From: Hymenobacter psychrophilus
GTDB lineage: Bacteria; Bacteroidota; Bacteroidia; Cytophagales; Hymenobacteraceae
NCBI RefSeq assembly: GCF_900107135.1
Contig: NZ_FNOV01000002.1
Location: forward strand, 496,001 to 560,000
Direction of reading: 5' to 3'
Length of the DNA stretch: 64,000 nt
The position numbers were made by a program, and so were the translations under genes. The first letter of the stretch is position 1; each line of letters starts with the position of its first letter. The notes under the pieces were generated by a model. The model was not told the origin of the DNA and made no database searches. It worked only from the letters and a program-made list of their open reading frames with translations. Positions 44,016-55,012 of the stretch are shown here, one piece after another.

Positions 44016-44477
44016 ATGACTGATTTCGCAGCTCCTCTGTCGCCCGATGCTTCCAACCCGCTGTTGCGGCTGAACAACCAGTTGTGCTTTCCGCTCTACG
44101 CCGCCTCCCGCATGCTCACCAAGGCATACCAGCCACTGTTGCAGGAACTGGGCCTCACGTATCCGCAGTACCTGGTGCTGCTGCTACTCTGGGAACACAG
44201 CGAACTGACGGTAAAAGAACTGGGCGAGCATTTGCTGCTCGATTCGGGCACCCTCACTCCCCTGCTCAAGCGCATGGAGCAGCGGCAGTGGCTTAGTCGC
44301 CGCCGCGCCCCCCACGATGAGCGGTCTGTCATTATCGGACTGCAGCCGGCGGGCGAGGCCCTGCGCGGGCCAGCCTGCCGGATTCCGGAGCAGTTACTAA
44401 CCCGCCTCGATATGCCGACGGAGGAGTTCGTAGCCCTGCGCAACCAGCTCAATCACTTGCTTACCCGGCTTCAATAG
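44016..44477 (+). CDS. ohrR: MarR family regulator, OhrR-like
   Basis: A 153-residue winged-helix repressor. The single reactive Cys of OhrR is in the N-terminal LRLNNQLCFPLYAASRM, the form that senses organic hydroperoxides. The recognition region VKELGEHLLLDSGTLTPLLK and wing RRAPHDERSV are typical. The start at 44016 begins MTDFAAPLSPD; the longer frame upstream crosses the operator. Oxidation should release it from the palindrome in front and switch on ohr 31 bases downstream. Confidence 0.88.
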   Translation: MTDFAAPLSPDASNPLLRLNNQLCFPLYAASRMLTKAYQPLLQELGLTYPQYLVLLLLWEHSELTVKELGEHLLLDSGTLTPLLKRMEQRQWLSRRRAPHDERSVIIGLQPAGEALRGPACRIPEQLLTRLDMPTEEFVALRNQLNHLLTRLQ

Positions 44478-44508
44478 CCCGCTTTTTTTCTCCTTTATTT
44501 TTTCCCGT

Positions 44509-44949
44509 ATGAAACTCACCAACAAAGTATTCACGGCGCAGGCCAAAGCCAAAGGTGGCCGCGACGGCGCCATCAGCACCAGCAACGAAGTACTGAACCT
44601 GACGCTGAGCACGCCGAAGGAAATGGGCGGCCCCGGCAAAGCTGGCGCCACCAACCCCGAGCAGTTGTTCGCGGCCGGCTATGCCGCCTGCTTCGAAGGG
44701 GCCCTCGGCGTAGCCGCCCGTCAGGCCGGCGTGAAACTCCAGGACGTGACGGTGGAAGCCCTCATCGGCTTCGGCCAGGCCGAAGACGGCGGTTACGGCA
44801 TTTCGGCTGACCTGCACGTGAACCTGCCCGGCTTCGAGCAGGCTCAGGCCGAGCAGCTGGTAGAGGCCGCCCACGGCATCTGCCCCTACTCCCGCGCCAC
44901 CCGCAACAACATCGAGGTCAACCTAACTACGACCACCTACGCGGCATAA
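44509..44949 (+). CDS. ohr: Organic hydroperoxide resistance protein Ohr
   Basis: A 146-residue OsmC/Ohr-family peroxidase that reduces organic hydroperoxides with a thiol pair. The peroxidatic Cys is in AAGYAACFEGALG and the resolving Cys in GICPYSRATRNN. The N-terminal VFTAQAKAKGGRDGAI is also typical. It follows ohrR on the same strand and is very likely in the same operon under the palindromic operator. Confidence 0.95.
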   Translation: MKLTNKVFTAQAKAKGGRDGAISTSNEVLNLTLSTPKEMGGPGKAGATNPEQLFAAGYAACFEGALGVAARQAGVKLQDVTVEALIGFGQAEDGGYGISADLHVNLPGFEQAQAEQLVEAAHGICPYSRATRNNIEVNLTTTTYAA

Positions 44950-45111
44950 CTACCGGGTCTTTTTGCGAGGGTTGACCAGCTGTCACCGCTTTCCAGCGGA
45001 TGCGGCGGCCGGTCAACCTTCCGCTTTCACTGCCTCTGTAACCATCATTCGTCCCGCCGGCCACCCCTTGTTCCGGGCGCGGATTATCGTTCCTCCTTTC
45101 TACCCTCAACC

Positions 45112-46107
45112 ATGCAAACCAACACCATTCTGCTAGCCAGCCGCCCCCAAGGCGAGCCCACCGAAGCCCAGTTCCAGTTTGAAACCCGGGAGCTGCCCGC
45201 CCTCAACAGCGGCGAAGTGCTGCTTAAAACCCGCTACGTAAGCGTCGACCCCTACATGCGGGGCCGGATGAGCAGCGCCAAATCGTACGTGGCGCCCTTC
45301 GAAGTGGGTGAGCCCATTGCGGGTGGCGTAGTGGCCGAAGTGATGGAAAGCCAGGAGGAGAAGTTGCCGGTGGGCAGCATCGTGGTGGGCAGCCTGCCCT
45401 GGCAGGAATACAGCGTGGCCCCGGCCAAAACGCTGCAGCAAGTACCCGCCGACCAGGCCCCCATCAGCTACTACCTCGGCCTGCTGGGCATGACGGGCCT
45501 TACCGCCTATTTCGGCCTGCTCGACATCTGCGACCCCAAGGAAGGCGAAACGGTAGTGGTATCGGGTGCGGCCGGCGCGGTGGGGATGGTAGTGGGGCAG
45601 CTGGCCAAAATCAAGGGTGCCCGCGTGATTGGCACGGCCGGCTCCGATGAAAAAGTAGCCTACCTCAAGGAACTGGGCTTCGATGAGGCCATCAACTACA
45701 AAACCGCCGATCTGCCGGCCGCTTTGGCCGCCGCCGCGCCCAACGGCGTGGACTGCTACTTCGACAACGTGGGCGGCCCCATCACCGATGCCGTGTACGA
45801 CCTGCTCAACAAGCACGCCCGCATTGCCGTCTGCGGTCAGATTTCGATGTACAACGCTACCGAAGTGCCCATGGGTCCGCGCCCCGAAGGCAAGCTTCTT
45901 AAAACCAGCACTAAACTCCAGGGCTTTATTGTGAGCGACTATCTGAGCCAGTGGCCGGCGGGCGTGAAGCAGCTCGGCGAGTGGTACAGCCAGGGGAAGC
46001 TGCAGTTCGAGGAAACCGTCACCGACGGCTTCGAGCAGATTCCGGCCGCCTTCCTGGGCCTGTTCCAGGGCGACAACACCGGCAAGGCCGTGGTGAAGGT
46101 GGCCTAA
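45112..46107 (+). CDS. MDR-type NADP-dependent oxidoreductase
   Basis: A 331-residue zinc-independent medium-chain reductase related to CurA and leukotriene B4 dehydrogenases. The N-terminal SRPQGEPTEAQFQFETREL and VDPYMRGRMS are typical, as are the nucleotide motif SGAAGAVGMVVGQLAK and the DCYFDNVGG block. It reduces double bonds of activated carbonyl compounds, a common detoxification step. It sits with an alcohol dehydrogenase and a monooxygenase-like gene on the same strand, suggesting a small electrophile-handling group. Confidence 0.9.
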   Translation: MQTNTILLASRPQGEPTEAQFQFETRELPALNSGEVLLKTRYVSVDPYMRGRMSSAKSYVAPFEVGEPIAGGVVAEVMESQEEKLPVGSIVVGSLPWQEYSVAPAKTLQQVPADQAPISYYLGLLGMTGLTAYFGLLDICDPKEGETVVVSGAAGAVGMVVGQLAKIKGARVIGTAGSDEKVAYLKELGFDEAINYKTADLPAALAAAAPNGVDCYFDNVGGPITDAVYDLLNKHARIAVCGQISMYNATEVPMGPRPEGKLLKTSTKLQGFIVSDYLSQWPAGVKQLGEWYSQGKLQFEETVTDGFEQIPAAFLGLFQGDNTGKAVVKVA

Positions 46108-46209
46108 CGGCCCCTTGCTCACTGTTCTCCAACTTTTTCGCGGCTCTGCGGAGCTGCCACGGGCATACGCCGCCGGCCCGCGTAATGGCGCATCTTTTTT
46201 TCCTGACTT

Positions 46210-47367
46210 ATGAAGAATTTCCAGTTTTATAATCCTGTCCGCATCCTGTTTGGCAAAGGTCAGATTGCGGCCCTCACGGCCCAGATTCCGGCCGGCGCCA
46301 AGGTGCTCATCACCTACGGCGGCGGCAGCATCAAGCAAAACGGCGTCTACGACCAGGTAAAGGCCGCGCTGGCTGACTTTGACACCGTCGAGTTTGGCGG
46401 CATCGAGGCCAACCCGCACTACGAAACGCTGCTACGGGCCGTGGAGCTGGGTCGGGCCGAGCAGGCTACCTTCCTGCTGGCCGTAGGCGGGGGCTCGGTG
46501 CTCGATGGCACCAAGTTCATTGCCGCCGCTATTCCGTTTGAAGGCGCGGAGCCCTGGGATATTCTGGCCGGCAAGGCCAAGGTGGCCAGTGCCGTGCCGT
46601 TTGGGGCGGTGCTCACGCTGCCCGCCACGGGTTCCGAAATGAACTCGGGCGCCGTGATTACCCGCGTTTCGACCCAGGAGAAGCTGGCGTTCAGCTCCCC
46701 GCTCACGTTCCCGAAGTTCTCGGTCCTCGACCCTGAAACGTGCTTTACGCTGCCCCCGCGCCAGATTGCCAACGGCATTGCCGACGCCTTCACCCATGTG
46801 CTGGAGCAGTACCTCACCTACCCTATCAACACGCCGCTCCAGGACCGGCTGGCCGAGGCCGTGCTGCTGACGCTGATTGAGGAAGGGCCCAAGGTGCTCG
46901 AGAATCCTACTGATTACGACGCCATGGCCAACTTCATGTGGAGCGCCACCAATGCCCTCAACGGCACGCTGGCGGCCGGCGTGGTTACCGACTGGAGCAC
47001 GCACTACGTGGCCCACGAGCTGACCGCCCTCCACGGCATCGACCACGCCCGCACCCTGGCCATTGTGCTGCCCTCGATGCTGCGCTACCGCCAGGCCGGC
47101 AAGCTCGAAAAGCTGGTGCAGTACGGCCAGCGCGTCTGGAACATTACGGCCGGCACCGACGAGGAGCGCGCCGAAGCCACCGTGCAGGCTACCGTGGACT
47201 TCTTCGAGCGCCTCGACATCAAAACCCGCCTCAGCGACTACGACGTGGGCCCCGACACCATCCGCCAGATTGTGCAGCGCTTCACGGAGCGCGGCGTGAA
47301 AGACCTGGGCGAGCGGCAGGATATGCAGATTGCCGACGTCGAAAAGATTCTGACCTTGGCCCTCTAG
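46210..47367 (+). CDS. Iron-containing alcohol dehydrogenase (YqhD/BDH-like)
   Basis: A 385-residue group III dehydrogenase. NADP-binding glycines lie in LITYGGGSIKQNG and LLAVGGGSVLDGTKF. The metal ligands are Asp and His of GIADAFTHVLEQY and the two His of ELTALHGIDHARTLA. It starts MKNFQFYNPVRILFGKGQIA, the usual opening for YqhD-type enzymes, which reduce aldehydes such as those from lipid peroxidation. Confidence 0.93.
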   Translation: MKNFQFYNPVRILFGKGQIAALTAQIPAGAKVLITYGGGSIKQNGVYDQVKAALADFDTVEFGGIEANPHYETLLRAVELGRAEQATFLLAVGGGSVLDGTKFIAAAIPFEGAEPWDILAGKAKVASAVPFGAVLTLPATGSEMNSGAVITRVSTQEKLAFSSPLTFPKFSVLDPETCFTLPPRQIANGIADAFTHVLEQYLTYPINTPLQDRLAEAVLLTLIEEGPKVLENPTDYDAMANFMWSATNALNGTLAAGVVTDWSTHYVAHELTALHGIDHARTLAIVLPSMLRYRQAGKLEKLVQYGQRVWNITAGTDEERAEATVQATVDFFERLDIKTRLSDYDVGPDTIRQIVQRFTERGVKDLGERQDMQIADVEKILTLAL

Positions 47368-47387
47368 GCCTGCTTTCCCTCCCGATT

Positions 47388-47705
47388 ATGTCCGCTTCCC
47401 CCTCAACCATTATCTGCGTAGCCGCCGAGTGGCGCGTGCAGCCCGGCCACGAGGCCGAGGTGCTGCGCCTGATGCAGCAGGCCGCCGCCGCCGTGCGCCG
47501 CCTCGAGCCGGGCAACCTCCTGTACACCGTGCACGTGGACCCCACCGACGCCACCCACCTGTTCATGTATGAGCAGTACGCCGATGCCGAAGCCCTCCAG
47601 GCCCACATCGACTCCGACCACTTCCAGCAAATCGTAGTGGCCCAGATTGTGCCCGTGCTGACCGAGCGCACCGTTGCGCGCTACGCGCTGGCCCCCGTAT
47701 TCTAA
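47388..47705 (+). CDS. Antibiotic biosynthesis monooxygenase-like (ABM) protein
   Basis: A 105-residue ferredoxin-like fold protein of the putative quinol monooxygenase (YgiN-like) group. The ATG at 47388 begins MSASPSTIICVAAEWRVQPG. Typical are EVLRLMQQAAAAVRRLEPGN and FMYEQYADAEALQAHIDSDH with its C-terminal His. It follows the alcohol dehydrogenase by 20 bases and is likely co-transcribed. Substrate unknown. Confidence 0.85.
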   Translation: MSASPSTIICVAAEWRVQPGHEAEVLRLMQQAAAAVRRLEPGNLLYTVHVDPTDATHLFMYEQYADAEALQAHIDSDHFQQIVVAQIVPVLTERTVARYALAPVF

Positions 47706-47753
47706 TTTCTTCGCTTACCGCTCTTTTTTTTCAAAACCCTAAATACGATTCCC

Positions 47754-48434
47754 ATGAATATTCTGATGGTGCTCACCTCGCACGACCAACTTGGCAACAC
47801 TGGCGAAAAAACCGGTTTCTGGCTCGAAGAATTTGCCGCTCCTTACTACGTGTTCAAGGATGCCGGCGCGACGCTGACCGTGGCCTCGCCCAAAGGTGGC
47901 CAGCCGCCTCTCGACCCCAAAAGCGACGTCGCCGACGCCCAGACCGACTCCACTAAGCGCTTCAAGGCCGACAACGACGCCCAGAAAGTGCTGGCTTCGA
48001 CCGTGAAGCTCGACTCGGTTTCGGGTGCTGACTACGACGCCGTATTCTACCCCGGCGGCCACGGCCCGCTCTGGGATTTGGCCGAGGACAAGAAGTCGAT
48101 TGAGCTGATTGAAACCATGTACGCCGCTGGCAAGCCCGTAGCCGCCGTGTGCCACGCCCCCGGCGTGCTGCGCCACGTGAAGGCCGCCAACGGCGAGCCC
48201 CTGGTGAAAGGCAAATCAGTAGCCGGCTTCACGAACACCGAAGAAGAAGCCGTGCAGCTGACCAACGTGGTACCCTTCCTGGTGGAAGACATGCTGAAGG
48301 AAAACGGCGGCAACTACTCCAAAGGTGCCGACTGGGCCCCTTATGTAACCCAGGCCGGCAACCTCATCACGGGCCAGAACCCCGCCTCCTCGGAGCCGGC
48401 CGCCGAAGCACTGCTTCAGCTACTCAAGAAATAA
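47754..48434 (+). CDS. DJ-1/PfpI family protein (type 1 glutamine amidotransferase-like)
   Basis: A 226-residue protein with the nucleophile elbow in AAVCHAPGVLRHV and the preceding YPGGHGPLWDLAED, close to the HchA/Hsp31 chaperone or glyoxalase III group. It starts MNILMVLTSHDQLGNTGEKT. The resolved Glu/His partners of the family are in the early LEEFAAPYYVF and after the elbow. Roles in this family include methylglyoxal removal and protein deglycation. A strong terminator follows. Confidence 0.9.
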   Translation: MNILMVLTSHDQLGNTGEKTGFWLEEFAAPYYVFKDAGATLTVASPKGGQPPLDPKSDVADAQTDSTKRFKADNDAQKVLASTVKLDSVSGADYDAVFYPGGHGPLWDLAEDKKSIELIETMYAAGKPVAAVCHAPGVLRHVKAANGEPLVKGKSVAGFTNTEEEAVQLTNVVPFLVEDMLKENGGNYSKGADWAPYVTQAGNLITGQNPASSEPAAEALLQLLKK

Positions 48435-48457
48435 TCGGCTTTTCTTGCAACCGTTTA

Positions 48458-48500
48458 ACGGCCCCAGCTACTCCAGTCGGAGTAGCTGGGGCCGTTTTTT
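48458..48500 (+). terminator. Terminator after the DJ-1/PfpI gene
   Basis: A perfect 16-bp stem, AACGGCCCCAGCTACT (48458-48473) with 48481-48496, a 7-base loop and a T-run. Confidence 0.92.
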
Positions 48501-48579
48501 GTGGTGGCGGCCCGCTGGCGGCGTGGCATAACTGCGCGCATCTTTCTATATTTCCTCCGCATACCCGTCCTTTTGAGCT

Positions 48580-48810
48580 ATGAGTAAGATTTTGGAAGAA
48601 ATTGACCAGGCCCTGGCCATCTTCGATTCTGACCAGGGCCGCCCGGTGGCCATTGAACTGGGCGAGCGGAAGTATACCCAGCTGGTGCTCGACGTAGCGC
48701 ATCTTTACGAAAACGACGGCCTGACTCACAACACCGGCCGGCCGCTGGCTTACAAGGGCCTCGAAATCCTGCGCGACGACACCCACCACGACCGGGTACG
48801 GGTGATTTAG
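48580..48810 (+). CDS. Small hypothetical protein (76 aa)
   Basis: Starts MSKILEEIDQALAIFDSDQG. Soluble, charged, with no motif I recognise. Its stop codon TAG is the first triplet of a family B repeat, so the native 3' end may have been replaced when the element arrived. GC and codon use are host-like. Confidence 0.65.
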   Translation: MSKILEEIDQALAIFDSDQGRPVAIELGERKYTQLVLDVAHLYENDGLTHNTGRPLAYKGLEILRDDTHHDRVRVI

Positions 48811-48885
48811 CTGTTAGCTACTAGCCAATAGCTAACAGCTGCTAGCCACAAGCTGATGTTAAACGTCAGCCAATAGCTAATAGCT
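48806..48885. repeat. Dispersed family B repeat (copy between small genes)
   Basis: TTAGCTGTTAGCTACTAGCC, then GCTAACAGCTGCTAGCC and CAATAGCTAATAGCT, with internal inverted units. It supplies the stop codon of the 76-aa gene and ends seven bases before the next start. Confidence 0.82.
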
Positions 48886-48891
48886 CCTAAA

Positions 48892-49491
48892 ATGAACGAC
48901 GCGGATATCCGCCCTTTGCTGTACCCGCTGCTGGCCGGTGGGGTATTTATTGATGAGTTGCCCACCGGCACCACCCGCGCTGACGTGGTGCACATTACCG
49001 AGCAGTTCATGCACGGCTACGAGCTGAAGGGCGATGCCGACACACTGCAACGCGTGCCGCGGCAGCTGCCCTGCTACGGCCGGGCCTACGATTTCGTCAC
49101 ATTCGTAGTCACCGAAAAGCACCTGGCCAAGCTGCTGCCACTGTTGCCCGAGTGGGTGGGCATTTTGGTAGCCTCGCCGGCCGGTTTACGCGTTTATCGG
49201 CCGGCCGAGTACAACGCCACCGTCGAGCGCCCCGCCGTAGCCGGGCTGCTGCGGGTGTCCGAAATCAAGCAGTTTCTGCTGGCCCAGGGTCTGCCGGGCG
49301 TCAGCGTGCTGCGCCGCCGCGACATTCTCAGCTTCCTGCGCACCACCCGCCTGGTTTCGCTGGCCGATCTTGCCCACTTTGTGCGCCGCCAGCTGCTGGC
49401 CCGCTATGAGGAGCGCCTGCTGCTGCGCGCCGAACGCAAAGCCGAGCGCGACCGGGTGGCCTGCCGCCGCCAGCGTCGTCCGAGGCATTGA
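48892..49491 (+). CDS. sce7726-like protein, probable PD-(D/E)xK fold
   Basis: A 199-residue protein. The opening MNDADIRPLLYPLLAGGVFI and the run ADVVHITEQFMHGYELKGD, followed by DTLQRVPRQLPCYGRAYDFV, match my memory of the sce7726 family. ADVV plus YELKGD would supply the Asp and ExK of a PD-(D/E)xK nuclease active site. The C-terminal part is basic (ERKAERDRVACRRQRRPRH), suited to nucleic-acid binding. In other genomes such genes lie near mobile or defence regions. Family call is by eye. Confidence 0.6.
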   Translation: MNDADIRPLLYPLLAGGVFIDELPTGTTRADVVHITEQFMHGYELKGDADTLQRVPRQLPCYGRAYDFVTFVVTEKHLAKLLPLLPEWVGILVASPAGLRVYRPAEYNATVERPAVAGLLRVSEIKQFLLAQGLPGVSVLRRRDILSFLRTTRLVSLADLAHFVRRQLLARYEERLLLRAERKAERDRVACRRQRRPRH

Positions 49492-49496
49492 TTTTT

Positions 49497-49776
49497 AGCT
49501 GTTAGCTGAGAGACATTAGCTGTTAGTTTTTTTTGCCGGACGTGAGCGTCATTCAGCGCGTAGCGAAGAATCTCGCTCGGACTTATTGCACGGCTGTATC
49601 AACAAACCCGGGCGAGATTCTTTGCTATGCGCTGAATGACGTGCTGGATTTTCCATTTTCTATAAATAACCTCTGCCCCATATTACCAGTTGAACTGTAG
49701 GAAGCACTTGTCCGCCAGCAAGTCCCGTAGTTGTCAGCCTAAAAAGCTAATAGCTATTAGCTTTCAGCTAACAGCT
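49497..49776. repeat. Repeat-rich spacer: family B halves around a family A palindrome
   Basis: Family B sequence at 49497-49527 (TAGCTGTTAGCTGAGAGACA) and 49744-49776 (AGCTAATAGCTATTAGCTTT) flanks family A copy 6 at 49547-49641, whose inverted arms open CGTCATTCAGCGCGTAGCGA. It looks as if one element inserted into another. No gene was seen in this stretch. Confidence 0.82.
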
Positions 49777-49782
49777 TGAAAT

Positions 49783-51267
49783 ATGCATATTCTACTCACC
49801 GGAGCCACCGGCTACATCGGCCAACGCCTGCTGCCCCTGCTCGTCGAGGCAGGCCACCACGTTACGTGCCTGGTGCGCGACGCCCGCCGTTTCGAGTTTC
49901 CCGAGCGGCTGCGCGCCAGTATTACAGTGGCCGAGGGCGACCTGTTGCGGCCCGACTCACTGGCCCATATGCCGCTCGATATCGACGTGGCCTACTATCT
50001 GGTGCACTCGATGAGCGGGCACGACAAGGACTTTTTCCGGCTCGAACAACTCTCGGCCCGGCGCTTCGGCCGCTACCTGAGTCGCACCGGCTGCCGGCAG
50101 GTCATCTACCTGTCGGGCATCGCCAACGACCGGGCGCTAAGCGTGCACTTACGCTCTCGCAAAGCCGTGGAAAAGGTACTCAGCCGGGTAGAAACCACCC
50201 AACTGACAGTGCTGCGGGCCAGCATTATTATTGGCTCGGGCTCGGCTTCGTTCGAAATCATCCGGGATTTAGTGGAGAAGTTGCCGGTGATGGTGACGCC
50301 GCGCTGGCTTAACTCGCGCTGCCAGCCCATCGGCATCCGCGACGTGATGTTCTACCTGATGCAGGTGCTCGACAACCCCGCCTGCCTGGGCCGCTCGTTC
50401 GATATTGGCGGGCCCGACATCCTCACGTACCGGCAGATGCTGCTCGGGCTGGCCCAGGCCCGGGGTCTGCAGCGCTACATCGTTACGGTGCCCGTGCTCA
50501 CGCCCCGCCTCTCATCGTGGTGGCTGTATCTGGTTACCAGTACTACGTTTTCGTTGGCCCAGAGCCTGGTGGAAAGCTTGCGCAACGACACCGTGGCCGA
50601 CCCGGCCCGCAGCATTGAGGCCGTAGTGCCGCACGCGTGCATGAGCTACGATGCGGCCGTGCGGCTGGCCTTCCAGCGCATCGAGCAGAATGAAGTAGTG
50701 AGCAGCTGGAGCGACGCGCTGAGTTCGGGCGTGATGGAAAAACAGTTCATGGACCACATTCAGATGCCCCAGTTCGGCCTGTTTCGCGACCGGCAGACGG
50801 TGTGCTTTACGCGCCCGCCCCAGCAGGTAATCCAGAACGTGTGGAGCATTGGCGGCGAGCGGGGCTGGTACAAAGTGGACTGGCTCTGGCGCATTCGGGG
50901 CCTGCTCGACAAGCTGGCCGGCGGCGTGGGCCTGCGCCGGGGCCGCCGCTCCCCCACCGACCTGCGCGCCGGCGACCCGCTCGATTTCTGGCGCGTGCTG
51001 GTCGCCGACCGCGCCAACGGCCGCCTGCTACTCTACGCCGAAATGAAGCTTCCTGGCGAGGCCTGGCTGCAGTTCCGCATCCTGCCCGACCCGCTCAACG
51101 ACGATGTATACACGCTCGAACAACTGGCCGCCTTTCGCCCCCACGGTCTGGCCGGGCGGCTTTACTGGTACGCCATGGTGCCCTTCCACTCCATCATTTT
51201 CAAGGGCATGATTGAGAACATCGTACACTATAACGGTCCTAAAGCAGTGGCTAAATCGGTCGGTTAA
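49783..51267 (+). CDS. NAD(P)-binding SDR with C-terminal DUF2867
   Basis: A 494-residue protein. The Rossmann motif is LLTGATGYIGQRLLP at the N-terminus, an atypical/extended SDR, followed by VAYYLVHSMSG and the conserved VIYLSGIAND. From about residue 325 a DUF2867 domain follows (QVIQNVWSIGGERGWYKVDW to LYWYAMVPFHSIIFKGMIEN). These fusions occur widely in bacteria; the reaction is not known. The stretch before it is the repeat-rich spacer. Confidence 0.88.
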   Translation: MHILLTGATGYIGQRLLPLLVEAGHHVTCLVRDARRFEFPERLRASITVAEGDLLRPDSLAHMPLDIDVAYYLVHSMSGHDKDFFRLEQLSARRFGRYLSRTGCRQVIYLSGIANDRALSVHLRSRKAVEKVLSRVETTQLTVLRASIIIGSGSASFEIIRDLVEKLPVMVTPRWLNSRCQPIGIRDVMFYLMQVLDNPACLGRSFDIGGPDILTYRQMLLGLAQARGLQRYIVTVPVLTPRLSSWWLYLVTSTTFSLAQSLVESLRNDTVADPARSIEAVVPHACMSYDAAVRLAFQRIEQNEVVSSWSDALSSGVMEKQFMDHIQMPQFGLFRDRQTVCFTRPPQQVIQNVWSIGGERGWYKVDWLWRIRGLLDKLAGGVGLRRGRRSPTDLRAGDPLDFWRVLVADRANGRLLLYAEMKLPGEAWLQFRILPDPLNDDVYTLEQLAAFRPHGLAGRLYWYAMVPFHSIIFKGMIENIVHYNGPKAVAKSVG

Positions 51268-51315
51268 GCAGTTGAACAGCCGGAGCTTCGCGCTACAACC
51301 GTTCTACTGCTTCAA

Positions 51316-51349
51316 AAAAAGGGTGGCCCATTTCCGGGCCACCCTTTTT
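51316..51349. terminator. Bidirectional terminator between DUF2867 gene and katG
   Basis: A 14-bp stem, AAAAAGGGTGGCCC (51316-51329) with 51336-51349, and a 6-base loop with A and T runs on both strands. Confidence 0.9.
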
Positions 51350-51368
51350 AACTTAGAATGCAAACAGC

Positions 51369-53791
<2,423 letters not shown>

Positions 53792-53998
53792 AATTCGGGC
53801 CTACTACCGCTCTTCCCTATTGTGCTTGGCCGGGCCCGGGAACCCGTAATGCCACTGGAAGCATGTAGTTTCCGGTGAAGCGCTGTATAATTGGGGGCTT
53901 GATAGGGAGTGGCAGTATCGCTGCTACTGCAAGCTAAGCGCCCAACTCGCCCGCCTGTCTTCTTCGTTCGGTAAGTTGGGCTGTAAGAAGCCGGCGTT

Positions 53999-54085
53999 TC
54001 GTTTACCATACCCAAATCGGTATGATAAACGAAGGTTTTTTGCGGATAGAAGGCGGGTTAGCGAAACTCGCACTTTCGCTAACCC
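53999..54085. other. Two consecutive hairpins before the AT-rich cassette
   Basis: Hairpin 1: TCGTTTACCATACC (53999-54012) pairs with 54019-54032 with one mismatch, then a T-run. Hairpin 2: GGGTTAGCGAAA (54055-54066) pairs perfectly with 54074-54085. The rest of 53637-54080 holds no gene I can support apart from the katG upstream region. Confidence 0.75.
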
Positions 54086-54743
54086 TAATGTTGGCAGTAA
54101 TTGTAACAGACCTCATGACAGCAGAACAATTCAATAATTTTTGGAAGTCTACTTACCCCGACACAACTCTTATTCAACATCACTTCAGACACGACTTTGC
54201 TGACAGATGGTTTAGAATTCACAGTTTACCAGAATCAAAACGTTATGCCGAGGACGACAACGAATGGAGCATATTACTTGACAGACAAAATGAAATTATC
54301 TCCGACATATTAAATGGTCATTCAAATTTCTTATTAGTAACAGGCGGACATACTTCTGAAGGTTATACAGAGTTACATCCAATAGATGAAGTAAATTCAA
54401 TTAAGGAATTTGCTTTTATTTCATTAGACCCAATCGACTTAAATAAAATTAGCCCAGACGAATATGACCAGGGGCAATTTTATACGCCTATGTTTAGTGA
54501 CCAAATCTGGCAAGCAAAAAAGTTTGACAATTTACTTAAAGACATCGCCGAAGACAATTTGAGAGCATTTTTCATTTCAGTAGACAAAGAACTTATAATA
54601 GCACCTTATGACGGCGGAGTTGACTTTATACTTAAAGACACTAAAACAAGGAATTTCTATAAACAAAAATATAGTGGTTGGCTATCGGGAAGACAAGATG
54701 GATTGTAAAAGAATATGGACACAACTACTGCCAACATTGGGTT
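54081..54743. mobile_element. AT-rich single-gene cassette with terminal inverted repeats
   Basis: Left end 54081-54104 (AACCCTAATGTTGGCAGTAA plus TTGT) and right end 54721-54743 are inverted copies with one substitution and one 1-base difference. Between them lies one AT-rich gene without a transposase. A 10-base direct repeat, AAGTTGGGCT, occurs outside both ends (53973-53982 and 54752-54761). It may be an integron-like or MITE-like gene cassette. Confidence 0.65.
54115..54708 (+). CDS. DUF3885-like protein in an AT-rich cassette
   Basis: A 197-residue soluble protein. The ATG at 54115 (MTAEQFNNFWKSTYPDTTLI) is chosen because an earlier ATG at 54022 would run through the inverted repeats. 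WFRIHSLPESKRYAEDD is the conserved phrase I associate with DUF3885. The end is YSGWLSGRQDGL. Base composition is far from the host's, so the gene was acquired. Function of the domain is unknown. Confidence 0.7.
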   Translation: MTAEQFNNFWKSTYPDTTLIQHHFRHDFADRWFRIHSLPESKRYAEDDNEWSILLDRQNEIISDILNGHSNFLLVTGGHTSEGYTELHPIDEVNSIKEFAFISLDPIDLNKISPDEYDQGQFYTPMFSDQIWQAKKFDNLLKDIAEDNLRAFFISVDKELIIAPYDGGVDFILKDTKTRNFYKQKYSGWLSGRQDGL

Positions 54744-54952
54744 TTATGCAAGTTGGGCTTGACCAACAAACATCAGCCAATTGCAAATCCAAGCTGTGGT
54801 TCGGGCTCGACGAATAAATCTCAACTTTAGTTCTTAAATTCAACTTTATATTTTCAATCAGCAGCGGTTGTCGGCAGACGGAATACTAATTCCCAACCTG
54901 CATAAAGCCCTGCTCGTCGCGCCGCCGCCGTACCCAAAATCACCACCACGAA

Positions 54953-54991
54953 AAAGCCTCTCCCGAAGCACTATGCTTCAGGAGAGGCTTT
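54953..54991 (-). terminator. Duplicate copy of the ABC-F terminator
   Basis: The stem AAAGCCTCTCCCGAAGC (54953-54969) pairs with 54975-54991 with one mismatch. The hairpin sequence is the same as that at 57751-57789 behind the ABC-F gene. Confidence 0.88.
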
Positions 54992-55012
54992 CGACTTTAA
55001 GCGGTGTCGCGG

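Noticed and set aside
44962..45020. A terminator after ohr
   Set aside because: GGTTGACC and GGTCAACC are far apart with weak pairing between and no T-run, so it is not called.
54022..54114. An earlier ATG for the DUF3885-like gene
   Set aside because: The extra 31 codons run through a hairpin and the left inverted repeat; the ATG at 54115 starts the conserved part.
54721..54830. A true integron attC site behind the AT-rich cassette
   Set aside because: I could not place convincing GTTRRRY/RYYYAAC core boxes by eye, and no integron integrase is present; kept only as a cassette-like unit.
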